A DNA stretch of 64,000 nt, from the NCBI RefSeq assembly GCF_005502885.1, contig NZ_SCMR01000007.1, positions 1-64,000 of the forward strand, read 5' to 3'. Positions 25,584 through 35,369 of this stretch are shown piece after piece; position 1 is the first letter of the stretch; every line of letters starts with the position of its first letter. The notes under the pieces were generated by a model. The model was not told the DNA's origin and did not search any database. It saw only the letters and a list, made by a program, of their open reading frames with translations. The DNA comes from Microbacterium sp. 2FI. Its GTDB lineage: Bacteria > Actinomycetota > Actinomycetes > Actinomycetales > Microbacteriaceae. A program made the translations under genes and the position numbers.

Positions 25584-26309
25584 GTGACCTCAGCTTCTTC
25601 CGCTCGCGCCTTCGACGTGCGGCACGTGCAGCTCGCGCGCGCCGCCTTCGCGGCGATCGCGGCGGTCATGATCACGTTCTCGCCCGACCACTCCGCGTTC
25701 GTGGGGATGGCGGTCTTCAGCGGCTTCGCGATCGCCACCGGGCTCGTGTTCCTGCTCGCGGTGTGGCTCGTGTATCCGGCCGGTCGCCGCTGGCCTGCCG
25801 CGGCCCTCGGCGGCCTGACGCTCGTCGCCGGAATGGCCGGCGGACTCACGCCGATGCGCACCGTCACCGGGTTCTTCGCCGTCGTCATCGTGTGGGCGTT
25901 CGTGACCGGCCTGCTCGAGCTCCTCGCCGGCTGGCGCGAAATGCGTGCGCCGAGCGTGCGCCCCGAGATCTCGCCCGGCGTCGCCGACACGCGTCCGCTG
26001 CCGACGCCCGGACCCCGCTCCGAGAGCCGCGACGCCGTTGTGATCGGTGTGGTGACGCTGCTCCTCGGCGTCGCCCTGCTGTTCGTCAACCCGGGCTTCG
26101 CCCTCGACTACACGATCGAAGAGGCGCGACAGACCTTCACGCTCACCGGCATCACGATCGGTGTGGGCGTGTTCGGCGGCTACGCAGCGATCGTCGCCGT
26201 CTACCTCGGGATCGCCGGCTTCTCGCCGCGCGCGCCCCTCCCCGTCACGACCGAGGCACCGGGAGCGCCGACCGAGGCGCCCGTGGCCGAGAAAGAAGAC
26301 TCCGCGTGA
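25584..26309 (+). CDS. Membrane protein, DUF308-like
   Basis: 241 residues from GTG 25584, with GCAGGAAA upstream and a TAGACT box at about 25544. It has six or seven hydrophobic helices in two groups: residues about 15-110 and 145-205, with a charged linker between. The paired-helix pattern resembles HdeD/DUF308 membrane proteins. The C-terminus is Pro/Glu-rich and cytoplasmic. The stop overlaps the next start by 4 bp. Confidence 0.65.
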   Translation: MTSASSARAFDVRHVQLARAAFAAIAAVMITFSPDHSAFVGMAVFSGFAIATGLVFLLAVWLVYPAGRRWPAAALGGLTLVAGMAGGLTPMRTVTGFFAVVIVWAFVTGLLELLAGWREMRAPSVRPEISPGVADTRPLPTPGPRSESRDAVVIGVVTLLLGVALLFVNPGFALDYTIEEARQTFTLTGITIGVGVFGGYAAIVAVYLGIAGFSPRAPLPVTTEAPGAPTEAPVAEKEDSA

Positions 26310-26626
26310 GCGACGACCGCCCCACCCGCCGCGACCTCATGAAGCCCGTGCAGCTGCTCGGGCTCGCCTTCGGCGCCGCCCTGTTCGCCGGCATCGTGAC
26401 CCTCGTATCGATGGGGTTCTTCCAGCAGCGCACCGCCGAAGAGGCACAGGCCGCGGTCGTGCTCGCGCTCATCATCGCCGGCATCAGCTTCATCGCGGTG
26501 CTCGTGATCGTCTCGCTGCTGCTGCTCGCGGTCGACCCCGCCGAGGTCACCAAGACGATCGACAAGCCGGTGCTCGTGGACGACGACCCAGAGTCGGATG
26601 CCGCGGCGGAGTCGCCGAAGGGCTGA
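26306..26626 (+). CDS. Small two-helix membrane protein
   Basis: 106 residues from GTG 26306 (GTGA overlap with the upstream stop). It has a short cytoplasmic N-terminus with RRDLMKP, two helices (about 17-37 and 50-74) and an acidic C-terminal tail. It is probably a partner subunit of the preceding membrane protein, given the overlap. No family is recognised. Confidence 0.65.
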   Translation: MSDDRPTRRDLMKPVQLLGLAFGAALFAGIVTLVSMGFFQQRTAEEAQAAVVLALIIAGISFIAVLVIVSLLLLAVDPAEVTKTIDKPVLVDDDPESDAAAESPKG

Positions 26627-26682
26627 CGCGCTTCGTCTCGGTCGCAAGCTCCCTCGCTCAGCGACCCGGGATCGTCGCCGCG

Positions 26683-28065
26683 TCAGGGGAGCTCGTCGAC
26701 GAGCTGCGAGGCGAGACCGTCGTAGGTCGCGGGGGTGAGTGCGAGCAGGCGCTCCTTCGCGGCATCCCCGATATCGAGGCCGCGCACGAACTCCGCGAGC
26801 TCGGAAGCGCCGACCCGGCGACCGCGCGTGAGATCCTTCAGCAAAGCGTAGGGGTCGGTGATCTCCGAGCGACCGGCCGCGATCTCGGCACGTACGACCG
26901 TCTGGATCGCCTCGGCGAGAACCTCCCAGTTCGCGTCGAGGTCGGCCAGCAGCACGTGCTCCGAGAGCGAGATCTCGCCGAGCCCGCGCAGCAGGTTGTC
27001 GAGCGCGAGCAGCGAGTGCCCGAAGGCGACGCCGATGTTGCGCTGCGTCGTCGAGTCGGTGAGGTCGCGCTGCAGGCGTGAGGTGACGAGCGTCTGCGAC
27101 AGGGTCGCGAACAGGCCGCCGGCGATCTCGAGGTTCGCCTCGGCGTTCTCGAAGCGGATCGGGTTGATCTTGTGCGGCATGGTCGACGATCCGGTCGCAC
27201 CGGCGACCGGGATCTGCGCGAAGTAGCCCAGCGAGATGTAGGTCCAGACATCCGTCGCGAGATTGTGCAGGATGCCGCCGGCATGACGCACGCGGTCGTA
27301 CAGCTCCACCTGCCAGTCGTGCGATTCGATTTGAGTGGTGAGCACGTTGAAGTGGATGCCGAGGCCCTCGATGAACGAGCGCGAGAGCTCGGGCCAATCC
27401 ACGTCGGGCTCGGCGGCGAGGTGCGCCGACCACGTGCCCGTGGCGCCTGAGAACTTCGCCAGGTATTCGCCGCCCTCGATCTGGCGGGCGACGCGGTCGA
27501 GGCGCCACGCGAAGACGGCGATCTCCTTGCCCATGGTCGTCGGCGTCGCCGGCTGGCCGTGCGTGCGCGAGAGCATCGCGGCGTCGCGGTGCGCGACCGC
27601 GAGCGCTCCGAGGGCGTTCGTGACGGCGCGCAGCTTCGGCAGCCACACGCGCTCGACGGCACGCTGCACGGTGAGCGCGTACGAGGCGGAGTTGATGTCT
27701 TCGCTCGTGCACGCGAAGTGGGTGAGTTCGGCGAGACCTGCGAGGCCGAGCGAGTCGAGGCGATCGCGCACGAGATACTCGACGGCCTTGACGTCATGGC
27801 GGGTCACGGCCTCCTTATCGGCGAGCCAGTCGATCTCGGCCTGGCCGAATTCGAGGTACAGCGCCCGCAGGCGGGCCTTGTCGTCGTCCTGCAGGGGTGA
27901 GGCGCCGAAGAGAGATCGGTCGGTGAGAGCGATCAGCCACTCCACCTCGACTTCGACGCGCGCGCGGTTGAGACCGGCCTCGGAGAGGTAGTCGGCGAGC
28001 TCGGCGACGACGGCGCGATAGCGGCCGTCGAGCGGGCTCAAAGGCTGGGGAGGCAGAGAGGTCAC
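26683..28065 (-). CDS. purB: Adenylosuccinate lyase
   Basis: 460 residues, normal length. The fumarase/aspartase superfamily signature GSSTMPHKINPIRFENAE lies near residue 295. Other motifs are SRTHGQPATPTTMGKE and TSEDINSASYALTVQ. It performs two steps of purine synthesis, cleaving SAICAR and adenylosuccinate with release of fumarate. It is followed on the minus strand by a gap of 48 bp to the phosphatase gene upstream, so the two may share a transcript. Confidence 0.97.
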   Translation of the reverse strand: MTSLPPQPLSPLDGRYRAVVAELADYLSEAGLNRARVEVEVEWLIALTDRSLFGASPLQDDDKARLRALYLEFGQAEIDWLADKEAVTRHDVKAVEYLVRDRLDSLGLAGLAELTHFACTSEDINSASYALTVQRAVERVWLPKLRAVTNALGALAVAHRDAAMLSRTHGQPATPTTMGKEIAVFAWRLDRVARQIEGGEYLAKFSGATGTWSAHLAAEPDVDWPELSRSFIEGLGIHFNVLTTQIESHDWQVELYDRVRHAGGILHNLATDVWTYISLGYFAQIPVAGATGSSTMPHKINPIRFENAEANLEIAGGLFATLSQTLVTSRLQRDLTDSTTQRNIGVAFGHSLLALDNLLRGLGEISLSEHVLLADLDANWEVLAEAIQTVVRAEIAAGRSEITDPYALLKDLTRGRRVGASELAEFVRGLDIGDAAKERLLALTPATYDGLASQLVDELP

Positions 28066-28113
28066 GGGACTCCCGTCAAGGTCTGGGGCGACGAACGCGC
28101 CAGCGCACCCGCG

Positions 28114-28620
28114 TCAGGGCGACGGGCGGATGGCGGGTTCGAGCTGCCGGAAGAGCGCCCGGCTCGCGCTCTCGATCATACCGAGCACCTCGTCGAACAT
28201 GCCGGGCCCGGCATAGTACGGGTCGGGCACGTCGAGAGTGTGGGCGCTCTGATCGAAGGTCATGAGCAGCGCGATCTTGTCGGCATCCGCTTCGCTTCGC
28301 GCCCACCCGCGCAGGATTCGCTCGTGGCTGCGGTCGAGTGCGATCACCAGGTCGCTGTGGGCGAAGTCGTCGTGGGTGAACTGCCGCGCGCGGTGCTTGG
28401 TGCCGTCGTAGCCCGCACGATCGAGCGCGTCGATCGTGCGCTGGTCGGCGCGCTCGCCGACGTGCCAGTCGCCTGTGCCCGCGCTCGTCGAGGCGACGCG
28501 GGGGCCGAGGCCCGAGGCGTCGGCGAACTCGCGGAAGACGACCTCGGCCATCGGCGAGCGGCAGATGTTTCCGGTGCACACGAAGACGACGCGGAAGGGC
28601 TCCACGGCGCTCGCAGTCAT
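28114..28620 (-). CDS. Low-molecular-weight protein-tyrosine phosphatase
   Basis: 168 residues. The P-loop C15-T-G-N-I-C-R21-S is the CX5R(S/T) catalytic motif, and the general-acid loop is VPDPYYAG (D near 127). It dephosphorylates tyrosine phosphoproteins, commonly capsule or signalling targets in Actinobacteria. A CAGAAT box lies 6 nt before the ATG. The gene is upstream of purB on the same strand. Confidence 0.95.
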   Translation of the reverse strand: MTASAVEPFRVVFVCTGNICRSPMAEVVFREFADASGLGPRVASTSAGTGDWHVGERADQRTIDALDRAGYDGTKHRARQFTHDDFAHSDLVIALDRSHERILRGWARSEADADKIALLMTFDQSAHTLDVPDPYYAGPGMFDEVLGMIESASRALFRQLEPAIRPSP

Positions 28621-28799
28621 TGCCCCATTCTGGCCCGCGCGGCACCGCTCCCCAAGCCCTGAATCAGCCCACGTCTCGGAGGTTTCTCGTCATCGAACGT
28701 TAAGGAACTCTCCTCGTCAAGGGGTATCGGGCCAGAAGCGCCTCCCGTACGTTCGGATCGAAGGCCCGACCGGCCTTCTTTCGCGTCCAGGAGGATCTG

Positions 28800-31700
28800 T
28801 TGCGCCACACACGTCGAGTCGTCGCCATCGCCGCGGCCGGAGCGATCGCCCTGACCGGGCTCATCGCACCGGCCGCTTCCGCCGCTGAGGCCCCCACCGA
28901 GCTGTTCATCAGCGAGTACGTCGAAGGATCGTCGACCAACAAGGCGATCGAGATCTACAACGGCACGGGTGCCGCGGTCGATCTCGCTGCCGGCGGGTAC
29001 GCGCTCCGGGTCCACTCCAACGGCAACGTCGCCCCCGGGCTGACAGTCGCGCTCACGGGGTCTGTCGCCGCCGGCGACGTTTACGTGTTCGCTGACAACC
29101 TCCTGGCGGACTATGCCGACCAGACGACGGGCGCCAGCCTCTTCAACGGAAACGACGCCGTCACTCTCGTGAAGGCCGGCACGGTCATCGACTCCCTCGG
29201 CCAGGTCGGGGTCGATCCCGGTGCCGAGTGGGGCACCGGACTCACCTCGACCGCCAACAACACGCTGCGGCGCAACGCCGACGCGTGCGCGGGCGACACG
29301 ACCGCCACCGACGCCTTCGACCCGTCGCTCGAGTGGACGGGCTTCGCACAGGACACGTTCGACGGGCTCGGGTCGCACACCGTCCAGTGCGGTGACACCG
29401 AGCCGCCGACGGCGACGGTGAAGATCAACGAGTTCCTGGCCGACCATGACGGCACCGACACGATCGAGTACATCGAGTTTCTCGCAACCCCGGGGGCCGT
29501 CCTCACCGGTTACGCGGCTCTCAGCATCGAAGGCGACCTGAGCGGTACGGCGACCGGAACGGTCGACCGGGTCGTACCGGTGCCCGCGAGCGACGAGACG
29601 GGCCGCTCGCTCGCCACCCTTCCCGGCAACGCCCTCGAGAACGGCACGATGAGCCTGCTGCTGGTCACCGGAACGCTCCCGGTGGTCGGCACCGACATCG
29701 ACACGAACGACGACGGCGTCATCGACGACGGACTCGGCTTCACGGTCGTGGATGCGGTCGCCGTGAACGACGGCGGACCCACCGACCTGGCCTACGGCGG
29801 GGTCGTGCTCGCACCCGGTTACGACGGCGTGGCATCGCGCCCGGGCGGGGCGTCGCGCATCCCCGACGGCGTCGACACCGACACCACCTCGGACTGGACC
29901 CGCAACGACTACCAACTCGCCGGCATCCCGACATACCCCGGAACACTCGTCGACGGCGAGGCCGTCAACACCCCGGGCGCCCCGAACACCACCGAGCTTC
30001 CCGTGCCCGAGGTCGAGGCCGGCTGCGAACTGCCCGTCGTGACGATCAGCTCGGTGCAGGGCGACGGGGCCGCGTCGGATGAGGTCGGCGAGGTCGTGCG
30101 CATCCAGGGCACGGTGGTCGGCGACTTCCAGACCGGCGGATTCAACGGCTACTACGTGCAGGATGCCGGTGACGGGCTCACCGCGACCTCCGACGGCATC
30201 TTCGTCTTCGCCCAGGCCGGCGTCGAGGTGAAGTCCGGCGACGTCGTGAACGTCGTCGGCACGGTCAGCGAGTACTTCGGCATGACGCAGATCACACAGA
30301 CCGACATCGAGATCTGCGCCGAGGGCCAGGCGCTGCCTGCGGCGACCCCGCTCACCCTGCCCGCCACCGTCGAGCAGCGCGAGGCGCTCGAGGGCATGCG
30401 CGTGACGCTGCCGCAGCCGCTCGCGATCCTCGAGTTCTTCGAGTTCGGCCGGTTTGGCACGATCTCGCTGGGGATCGACCGTCAGTATCAGCCGACGGCG
30501 ACCTACGCGCCCGGCTCGGATGCCGCGAAGCAGCTCGCCGCCGACAACATCCTCGAATCGATCACACTCGACGACGGCCGGGGCACGCAGAACCCGAACC
30601 CGGCGCTGCATCCGAACGGCCTGGAGTTCACGCTCGAGAACACGTTCCGCGGCGGCGACATCGTCGACGACGCGACGGGCGTGCTCGACTACCGCTTCGA
30701 CACGTGGGCGATCCAGCCGACGCAGCCGGCGGTGTTCACCGCGGTGAACGAGCGGCCCGCCGTGCCCGAGTTCGGAGGCGATCTCGTCGTCTCGAGCTTC
30801 AACGTGCTGAACTACTTCACCACCATCGACCCGACTCCGGGCAACTCCGACGACGACGACCTCACGCGCGGCGCCGACACCGTCGAGGAGTTCGAGCGTC
30901 AAGAGGCGAAGATCGTCGCCGCCCTCGCCGCGATCGACGCCGACGTGTTCGGGCTCATCGAGATCGAGAACAACGACGACGTCGCTGTCGAGACGCTCAC
31001 CGAAGCGCTCAACGACCACCTCGGCGCCGACGTCTACACCTACGTCCCGACCGGGGTCGTCGGCACCGACGCGATCACGACCGCACTGCTGTACAAGGCG
31101 AGCGTCGTGACGCCGGTGGGCGACTTCCAGCTGATGAACGAGTCGAAGGACACGCGCTGGCTCGACCGGTACAACCGGCCGGGGCTCACGCAGACCTTCG
31201 CGGATGCCGCCGGTGGCGAGTTCACCGTCGTCGTCAACCACCTGAAGTCGAAGGGCTCCGACTGCAACGCCGTGAACGACCCGGAGGACGCGGACGGTCA
31301 GGGCGACTGCAACGGCGTCCGCACCGCCGCCGCGAACGCGCTCGCCGACTGGCTCGCCACCGACCCGACGGGACAGGACACCGTCGGCCGCGAGCTCATC
31401 ATCGGCGACCTCAACGCGTACGACAAGGAGGACCCGATCGCGGCGCTGAAGACAGCCGGGTACACCGACCTGCTGCTCGAGTACCAGGGCGAGGACGCCT
31501 ACAGCTACGTCTTCGACGGCCAGCTCGGCTACCTCGACCACGCACTCGCAGGCCCCGACCTCGTCGCCGATGTGCGGGGTGCCTCGACCTGGTACATCAA
31601 CGCCGACGAGCCGAGCCTCATCGACTATGACACGTCGTTCAAGCAGCCGGCGCAGGACGCCCTCTGGGCGCCCGACCCGTTCCGCTCGAGCGACCACGAC

Positions 31701-32051
31701 CCGGTGCTCGTCGGCCTCGAGCTGACGCCGCCCGACACCACCCCGCCGACGATCGAGGTGACCGCCGACCCGTGGTTCATCCTCGCGCCGAACAACAAGC
31801 TGCGCGATGTTCAGGTCGACATCGTGGCCGCCGACGACCGTGGTGACGTGACGGTCGAGCTCACCGACATCTCGGCCGAGGGCCACCCTCGCGCCGAGAT
31901 CACCGACCTCGGCGACGGGCTGTTCCAGGTGAAGGCGGTGAACGGCGCCGTGTACCGAATCACGTACACGGCGACGGATGCCGCGGGCAACAGTGCGTCC
32001 GACACGGCGATCGTGATCATCGGCGTCAAGGGGCTCATCGGGCTCCAGTGA
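28800..32051 (+). CDS. Secreted ExeM/NucH-type endonuclease
   Basis: 1083 residues from TTG 28800, with GGAGGA just upstream. Signal peptide about 1-27 (LIAPAASAAE). Two lamin-tail domains follow (TELFISEYVEGSSTNKAIEIY near 30 and VKINEFLADHDGTDTIEYIEF near 205), then an OB-fold nucleic-acid domain (about 410-505), and an endonuclease/exonuclease/phosphatase domain from SSFNVLNYF (about 664) to SSDHDPVLVGLEL (about 963). The last 110 residues are an Ig-like domain. ExeM enzymes degrade extracellular DNA and release nutrients or phosphate. No sortase tail is seen. Confidence 0.92.
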   Translation: MRHTRRVVAIAAAGAIALTGLIAPAASAAEAPTELFISEYVEGSSTNKAIEIYNGTGAAVDLAAGGYALRVHSNGNVAPGLTVALTGSVAAGDVYVFADNLLADYADQTTGASLFNGNDAVTLVKAGTVIDSLGQVGVDPGAEWGTGLTSTANNTLRRNADACAGDTTATDAFDPSLEWTGFAQDTFDGLGSHTVQCGDTEPPTATVKINEFLADHDGTDTIEYIEFLATPGAVLTGYAALSIEGDLSGTATGTVDRVVPVPASDETGRSLATLPGNALENGTMSLLLVTGTLPVVGTDIDTNDDGVIDDGLGFTVVDAVAVNDGGPTDLAYGGVVLAPGYDGVASRPGGASRIPDGVDTDTTSDWTRNDYQLAGIPTYPGTLVDGEAVNTPGAPNTTELPVPEVEAGCELPVVTISSVQGDGAASDEVGEVVRIQGTVVGDFQTGGFNGYYVQDAGDGLTATSDGIFVFAQAGVEVKSGDVVNVVGTVSEYFGMTQITQTDIEICAEGQALPAATPLTLPATVEQREALEGMRVTLPQPLAILEFFEFGRFGTISLGIDRQYQPTATYAPGSDAAKQLAADNILESITLDDGRGTQNPNPALHPNGLEFTLENTFRGGDIVDDATGVLDYRFDTWAIQPTQPAVFTAVNERPAVPEFGGDLVVSSFNVLNYFTTIDPTPGNSDDDDLTRGADTVEEFERQEAKIVAALAAIDADVFGLIEIENNDDVAVETLTEALNDHLGADVYTYVPTGVVGTDAITTALLYKASVVTPVGDFQLMNESKDTRWLDRYNRPGLTQTFADAAGGEFTVVVNHLKSKGSDCNAVNDPEDADGQGDCNGVRTAAANALADWLATDPTGQDTVGRELIIGDLNAYDKEDPIAALKTAGYTDLLLEYQGEDAYSYVFDGQLGYLDHALAGPDLVADVRGASTWYINADEPSLIDYDTSFKQPAQDALWAPDPFRSSDHDPVLVGLELTPPDTTPPTIEVTADPWFILAPNNKLRDVQVDIVAADDRGDVTVELTDISAEGHPRAEITDLGDGLFQVKAVNGAVYRITYTATDAAGNSASDTAIVIIGVKGLIGLQ

Positions 32052-32067
32052 TGGTGCGGTGAGCCTT

Positions 32068-32101
32068 CCGCAGCCGGTTCCTGCACAGGGACCGGCTGCG
32101 G
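32068..32101. terminator. Hairpin terminator after the nuclease gene
   Basis: CCGCAGCCGGT (32068-32078) pairs perfectly with ACCGGCTGCGG (32091-32101) across a 12-nt loop, followed by CGGTTTC. Confidence 0.7.
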
Positions 32102-32165
32102 CGGTTTCATGCACAGACGGGCGCTCGTCGTGCCGGTCGCGGTTCGCGCCGCCGACGATGGGCGC

Positions 32166-32465
32166 ATGTTCTTTCCCACCGACGCCGACTGCGCCGCAGC
32201 GGCATCCGCCACCCTCGCCCGGCTCGATGTCGTCGCGCGTGAGCTCGACCTGCTGAGCGAGCGACTGTTCGATCTCGCGGCCACGGCACGCGGGCTTGCG
32301 GCCTCCACCGACTGGCATGCGCGCGCGGCGACCGTCTTCCACGACCGGGCCGACGGGTGGGCAGGCGAGGTGTCGGGGCTCGGGTGCCTCGCCGAGACGG
32401 CCCGCATCCACGCCGAACAGGCGCGCTACCGCGTGGCGCTGCGCCCGGTCTGGAGCTGCGGATGA
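32166..32465 (+). CDS. Small helical WXG100-like protein
   Basis: 99 residues from ATG 32166. Mostly two helices: AAASATLARLDVVARELDLLSERLFDLA (about 10-37) and VFHDRADGWAGEVSGLGCLAETARIHAEQ (about 60-90), joined by a short turn with STDWHARAA. The length, lack of signal peptide and helical hairpin with a Trp near the turn resemble WXG100-type ESX substrates, but a strict WxG is not present. The stop overlaps the start of the next gene, so they are co-translated. Confidence 0.55.
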   Translation: MFFPTDADCAAAASATLARLDVVARELDLLSERLFDLAATARGLAASTDWHARAATVFHDRADGWAGEVSGLGCLAETARIHAEQARYRVALRPVWSCG

Positions 32466-33826
32466 GCGATCTCGAGATCCGCGGCGGCGGCGCGATCGCC
32501 GTCGACACCGAGACGCTGCGGCAGGCGGCGGCCCGCTTCGCGCTCGCCCGCGGCGAGCTCGACGCCATCATGCGGCGCCTGGGTCACCTCCAGCTCACAC
32601 TCTTCATCGAGCGCGACGAGGCGTGGGATGCCGCGAGCGCCGCGTCCGTGCTGGCGACGCGTCTGGGCGAGGTGTGCGCGGGCGCCGACCGGATCGCCGC
32701 GGCGCTGCGCGACACGGCGGCGGTGTACGAACTCGTCGAGCTGAACGCCGCGCACCACGCGGGAGTGCTGGCCGGCGACCGCGCCGAGGTCGCGCGCATC
32801 GACGCCCTCCGCGACTCCCTCATCGCGGCACACCGCGACGCCATCGTGCCCGCGCGGCTGGCCGACGTCGAGCGGGCCGTGATGCTGCCTGGCGAACTCG
32901 TCCGCCAGTCCACCGAGCTCGGGTGGGCGATCGGCAGCGAGCGCTCGGTTCCGGCGGGGGCGGGCATCGGCGTCGCCCTCGGGCTCACCGCGCTCGCCTA
33001 CGGCGCGGGTGCCAACGTCGTCGGGCGGGGGCGGCTCGGGCGCGACGCCCGACTGTCGCCCGGGGGCGCCGCGGTCCACGTGATGCCGGTCGCACCGGTC
33101 CGTGCGACGACCGGGGCTCCGGCATCCCTCGCCGCAGCGGCCGCTCGGATCCCCGGCGCAGGCGCCGCACGCGTGCGTGTCGAGACCTACACGATGCGCG
33201 ACGGATCGCGGCAGCACGCCGTGTACGTCGCCGGGACGCAGACGCTCACACCCGGCGGGAAGGACGCGTGGGATGCGGCATCGAACGTCGAGCTGTACAC
33301 CGGGCAGGCGTCGGCCTCGTACGAGGCGACGAAGATGGCGCTGCAGGCGGCGGGGGTCGAGCCCGGTGACGTCGTGCACGCGTTCGGTCACTCGCAGGGC
33401 GCGATGATCACCGCGCACCTCGCGCTCGAGGGCGACTACGACACCCGAACACATGTGACGTTCGGGTCGCCTGTCGAGGCAGATGTCGGACCCCAGACGC
33501 TCAGCGTCGGACTGCGCCACACCGACGATCCGCTCGCCGCGCTCGCGGGCGGTGGGCATGTCGGCTCGGTCGGAGCGCCGGGGAGCTTCATCGCGGAGCG
33601 CTCGTACGATCCGGCATCGGGAATCCACGACACCGCGCTCAGCTCGCACTACATGTCGACGTACGCCGAGACCGCCGCACTCGTCGACACCTCGGGGGAC
33701 CCGCGCGTCACCAGGTTGCACGATGCGCTGGCGGCGCTCGGCGAAGCGGCGTCGGTGGAGGTCTTCGAGTACGGAGCCGAGCGCGCCGAAGCCCGCGTCA
33801 GTCCTTCGTCTGGGGGCGCAGGATGA
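32462..33826 (+). CDS. Alpha/beta hydrolase-domain protein with helical N-terminus
   Basis: 454 residues from ATG 32462. The first 140 residues are long Ala/Arg/Glu helices like those of LXG or DUF-type secretion modules, then about 30 hydrophobic residues near 160-180 (AGAGIGVALGLTALAYGAG). The C-terminal half is an alpha/beta hydrolase with the nucleophile elbow VVHAFGHSQGAMITAHLAL (GxSxG). Together with the WXG-like gene it overlaps, it looks like a cell-envelope enzyme cassette. Its substrate and export are unproven. Its 3' end overlaps the next, convergent gene by 29 bp. Confidence 0.65.
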   Translation: MSDLEIRGGGAIAVDTETLRQAAARFALARGELDAIMRRLGHLQLTLFIERDEAWDAASAASVLATRLGEVCAGADRIAAALRDTAAVYELVELNAAHHAGVLAGDRAEVARIDALRDSLIAAHRDAIVPARLADVERAVMLPGELVRQSTELGWAIGSERSVPAGAGIGVALGLTALAYGAGANVVGRGRLGRDARLSPGGAAVHVMPVAPVRATTGAPASLAAAAARIPGAGAARVRVETYTMRDGSRQHAVYVAGTQTLTPGGKDAWDAASNVELYTGQASASYEATKMALQAAGVEPGDVVHAFGHSQGAMITAHLALEGDYDTRTHVTFGSPVEADVGPQTLSVGLRHTDDPLAALAGGGHVGSVGAPGSFIAERSYDPASGIHDTALSSHYMSTYAETAALVDTSGDPRVTRLHDALAALGEAASVEVFEYGAERAEARVSPSSGGAG

Positions 33827-34190
33827 TGCCGAACACCCAGTTGATGAGCGAGATGATGATCGCAGCGACCAGGCCCAGCCAGAAGTCCTCGACGCGCAGG
33901 CCCCAGTTCCAGAAGCTCGTGATCCAGGCGGTCAGCCACAGCAGGAACGCGTTGATGACCAACCCGATGAGGCCGAGCGTCAGGATGTACAGCGGGAACG
34001 CGAGCACCTTGATGACTGTTCCGATGATCGTGTTGACGATCGCGAAGATCGCGGCCACGAGCAGCAGCGTCAGGACGAGCTGGAGCGTCTCCCCGGGCGG
34101 GAAGGGGATGATCGTGACCTGCAGTGCGGTGATGAGCGTCACGACCCAGATCGCGAACGCGTTGACGACGACTCGGATGATGAAGCGCAT
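33798..34190 (-). CDS. Phage-holin-family-like membrane protein
   Basis: 130 residues from ATG 34190; a longer in-frame reading starts in low-quality sequence. Four hydrophobic helices cover almost all the protein, with the motif FPLYILTLGLIGLVINAFLLW typical of the phage holin 4_2 superfamily, common as chromosomal membrane proteins in Actinobacteria. It is not evidence of a prophage, as no other phage genes are nearby. The function is unknown. Confidence 0.8.
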   Translation of the reverse strand: MRFIIRVVVNAFAIWVVTLITALQVTIIPFPPGETLQLVLTLLLVAAIFAIVNTIIGTVIKVLAFPLYILTLGLIGLVINAFLLWLTAWITSFWNWGLRVEDFWLGLVAAIIISLINWVFGIILRPQTKD

Positions 34191-34240
34191 AGTGCACCCA
34201 GTCTGCCACGGGCCTCGGCCGCCGCCGAAGGTGCCGCGCC

Positions 34241-34246
34241 TAGACT
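34241..34246 (+). promoter_or_regulatory. -10 box of leaderless aminotransferase transcript
   Basis: TAGACT is followed by six bases and the GTG start at 34253; no Shine-Dalgarno sequence is present. Confidence 0.5.
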
Positions 34247-34252
34247 CGGCAC

Positions 34253-35365
34253 GTGACCGACGCACCCCACATCCCCGTCCGCGTCCGCCCCGAGATCGCG
34301 GCTCTCCCCCCCTACAAGCAGGGCAAGCAGGCCGGAGCCGACGCGTTCAAGCTGTCGAGCAACGAGAACCCGTTCGATCCGCTCCCGGGCGTCGTGGAAG
34401 CCGTCCAGGCGGCGACCGCGCTCAACCGCTACCCCGATGCCTCGGCCGCCCGCCTGCGCGAGCGCCTGGCCGCCCGCTACGACGTCACATCCGACGAGGT
34501 GCACGTCGCGGCGGGAAGTGTCTCGATCCTCGCGCAGCTGGTGCTGGCGACAGCCGGCCCGGGTGACGAGGTCGTCTACGCGTGGCGATCGTTCGAGGCT
34601 TACCCCTGGCTCGCCGTCGTCGCCGGCGCGACGCCCGTCCAGGTGCCGCTCACTGCCGACGCCCGCCACGACCTCGCTGCGATGGCGGCCGCGGTCACCG
34701 ACCGTACGCGGGCGATCATCGTGTGCAGCCCGAACAACCCGACCGGGCCGATCGTCACCCAGGACGAGTTCGACGCGTTCGCAGACGCGGTGCCGGCGGA
34801 CGTGCTCGTGATCCTCGACGAGGCTTACGCCGAGTTCGTCACCGACCCCGCAGCCGTCGACGGGCTCCGCGAACCCGGCGGTCCCACCCGCCCGAACGTC
34901 GTCGTGCTGCGGACGTTCTCGAAGGCGTACGGCCTCGCGGGCCTGCGCGTCGGCTACGCCGTCGGCCACACCCGCATCCTCGATGCGGCGCGCAGCACCG
35001 GCATCCCCCTCTCCGTCACCGCGCAGGGAGAGGAGGCGGCGCTTGCGAGCCTCGACCACGACGACGAGCTCCTCGAGCGCGTGCGCGTGATCGCCGAGCG
35101 CCGCGACCGACTTGCGGCGGGGCTCCGCGAGGCCGGCTGGCGCGTGCCCGAGGCGCAGGGCAACTTCGTCTGGCTTCCCGCCGGTGACGAGTCGCTCACC
35201 GTGGCTGCGGCGTTCGACGCGGGCGGGCTCATCGTCCGGCCCTTCGCCGGCGACGGCGTGCGCATCTCGGTGGGCGAGGAGGAGTCTGTCGAGAAGGTCC
35301 TAGGGATCGCGGCATCCGTTGTGACAGACCTCCCAGAGGGCCACTCCGGCCGCGGGCTAGCGTAG
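34253..35365 (+). CDS. hisC: Histidinol-phosphate / aromatic amino acid aminotransferase
   Basis: 370 residues. PLP lysine K224 in [19 protein letters not shown]; also [24 protein letters not shown] motif [13 protein letters not shown] and [11 protein letters not shown]. It belongs to class II-like subfamily I (HisC/Pat). It may act in histidine synthesis or as a phenylalanine/tyrosine transaminase (pat); the absence of other his genes nearby leaves the pathway open. It ends 4 bp before bkdA, whose own -10 box lies within its last codons. Confidence 0.85.
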   Translation: MTDAPHIPVRVRPEIAALPPYKQGKQAGADAFKLSSNENPFDPLPGVVEAVQAATALNRYPDASAARLRERLAARYDVTSDEVHVAAGSVSILAQLVLATAGPGDEVVYAWRSFEAYPWLAVVAGATPVQVPLTADARHDLAAMAAAVTDRTRAIIVCSPNNPTGPIVTQDEFDAFADAVPADVLVILDEAYAEFVTDPAAVDGLREPGGPTRPNVVVLRTFSKAYGLAGLRVGYAVGHTRILDAARSTGIPLSVTAQGEEAALASLDHDDELLERVRVIAERRDRLAAGLREAGWRVPEAQGNFVWLPAGDESLTVAAAFDAGGLIVRPFAGDGVRISVGEEESVEKVLGIAASVVTDLPEGHSGRGLA

Positions 35366-35369
35366 AACG

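Noticed and set aside
33798..34190. Prophage remnant from the holin-like gene
   Set aside because: No other phage genes are near, and this holin superfamily is common as chromosomal membrane proteins.
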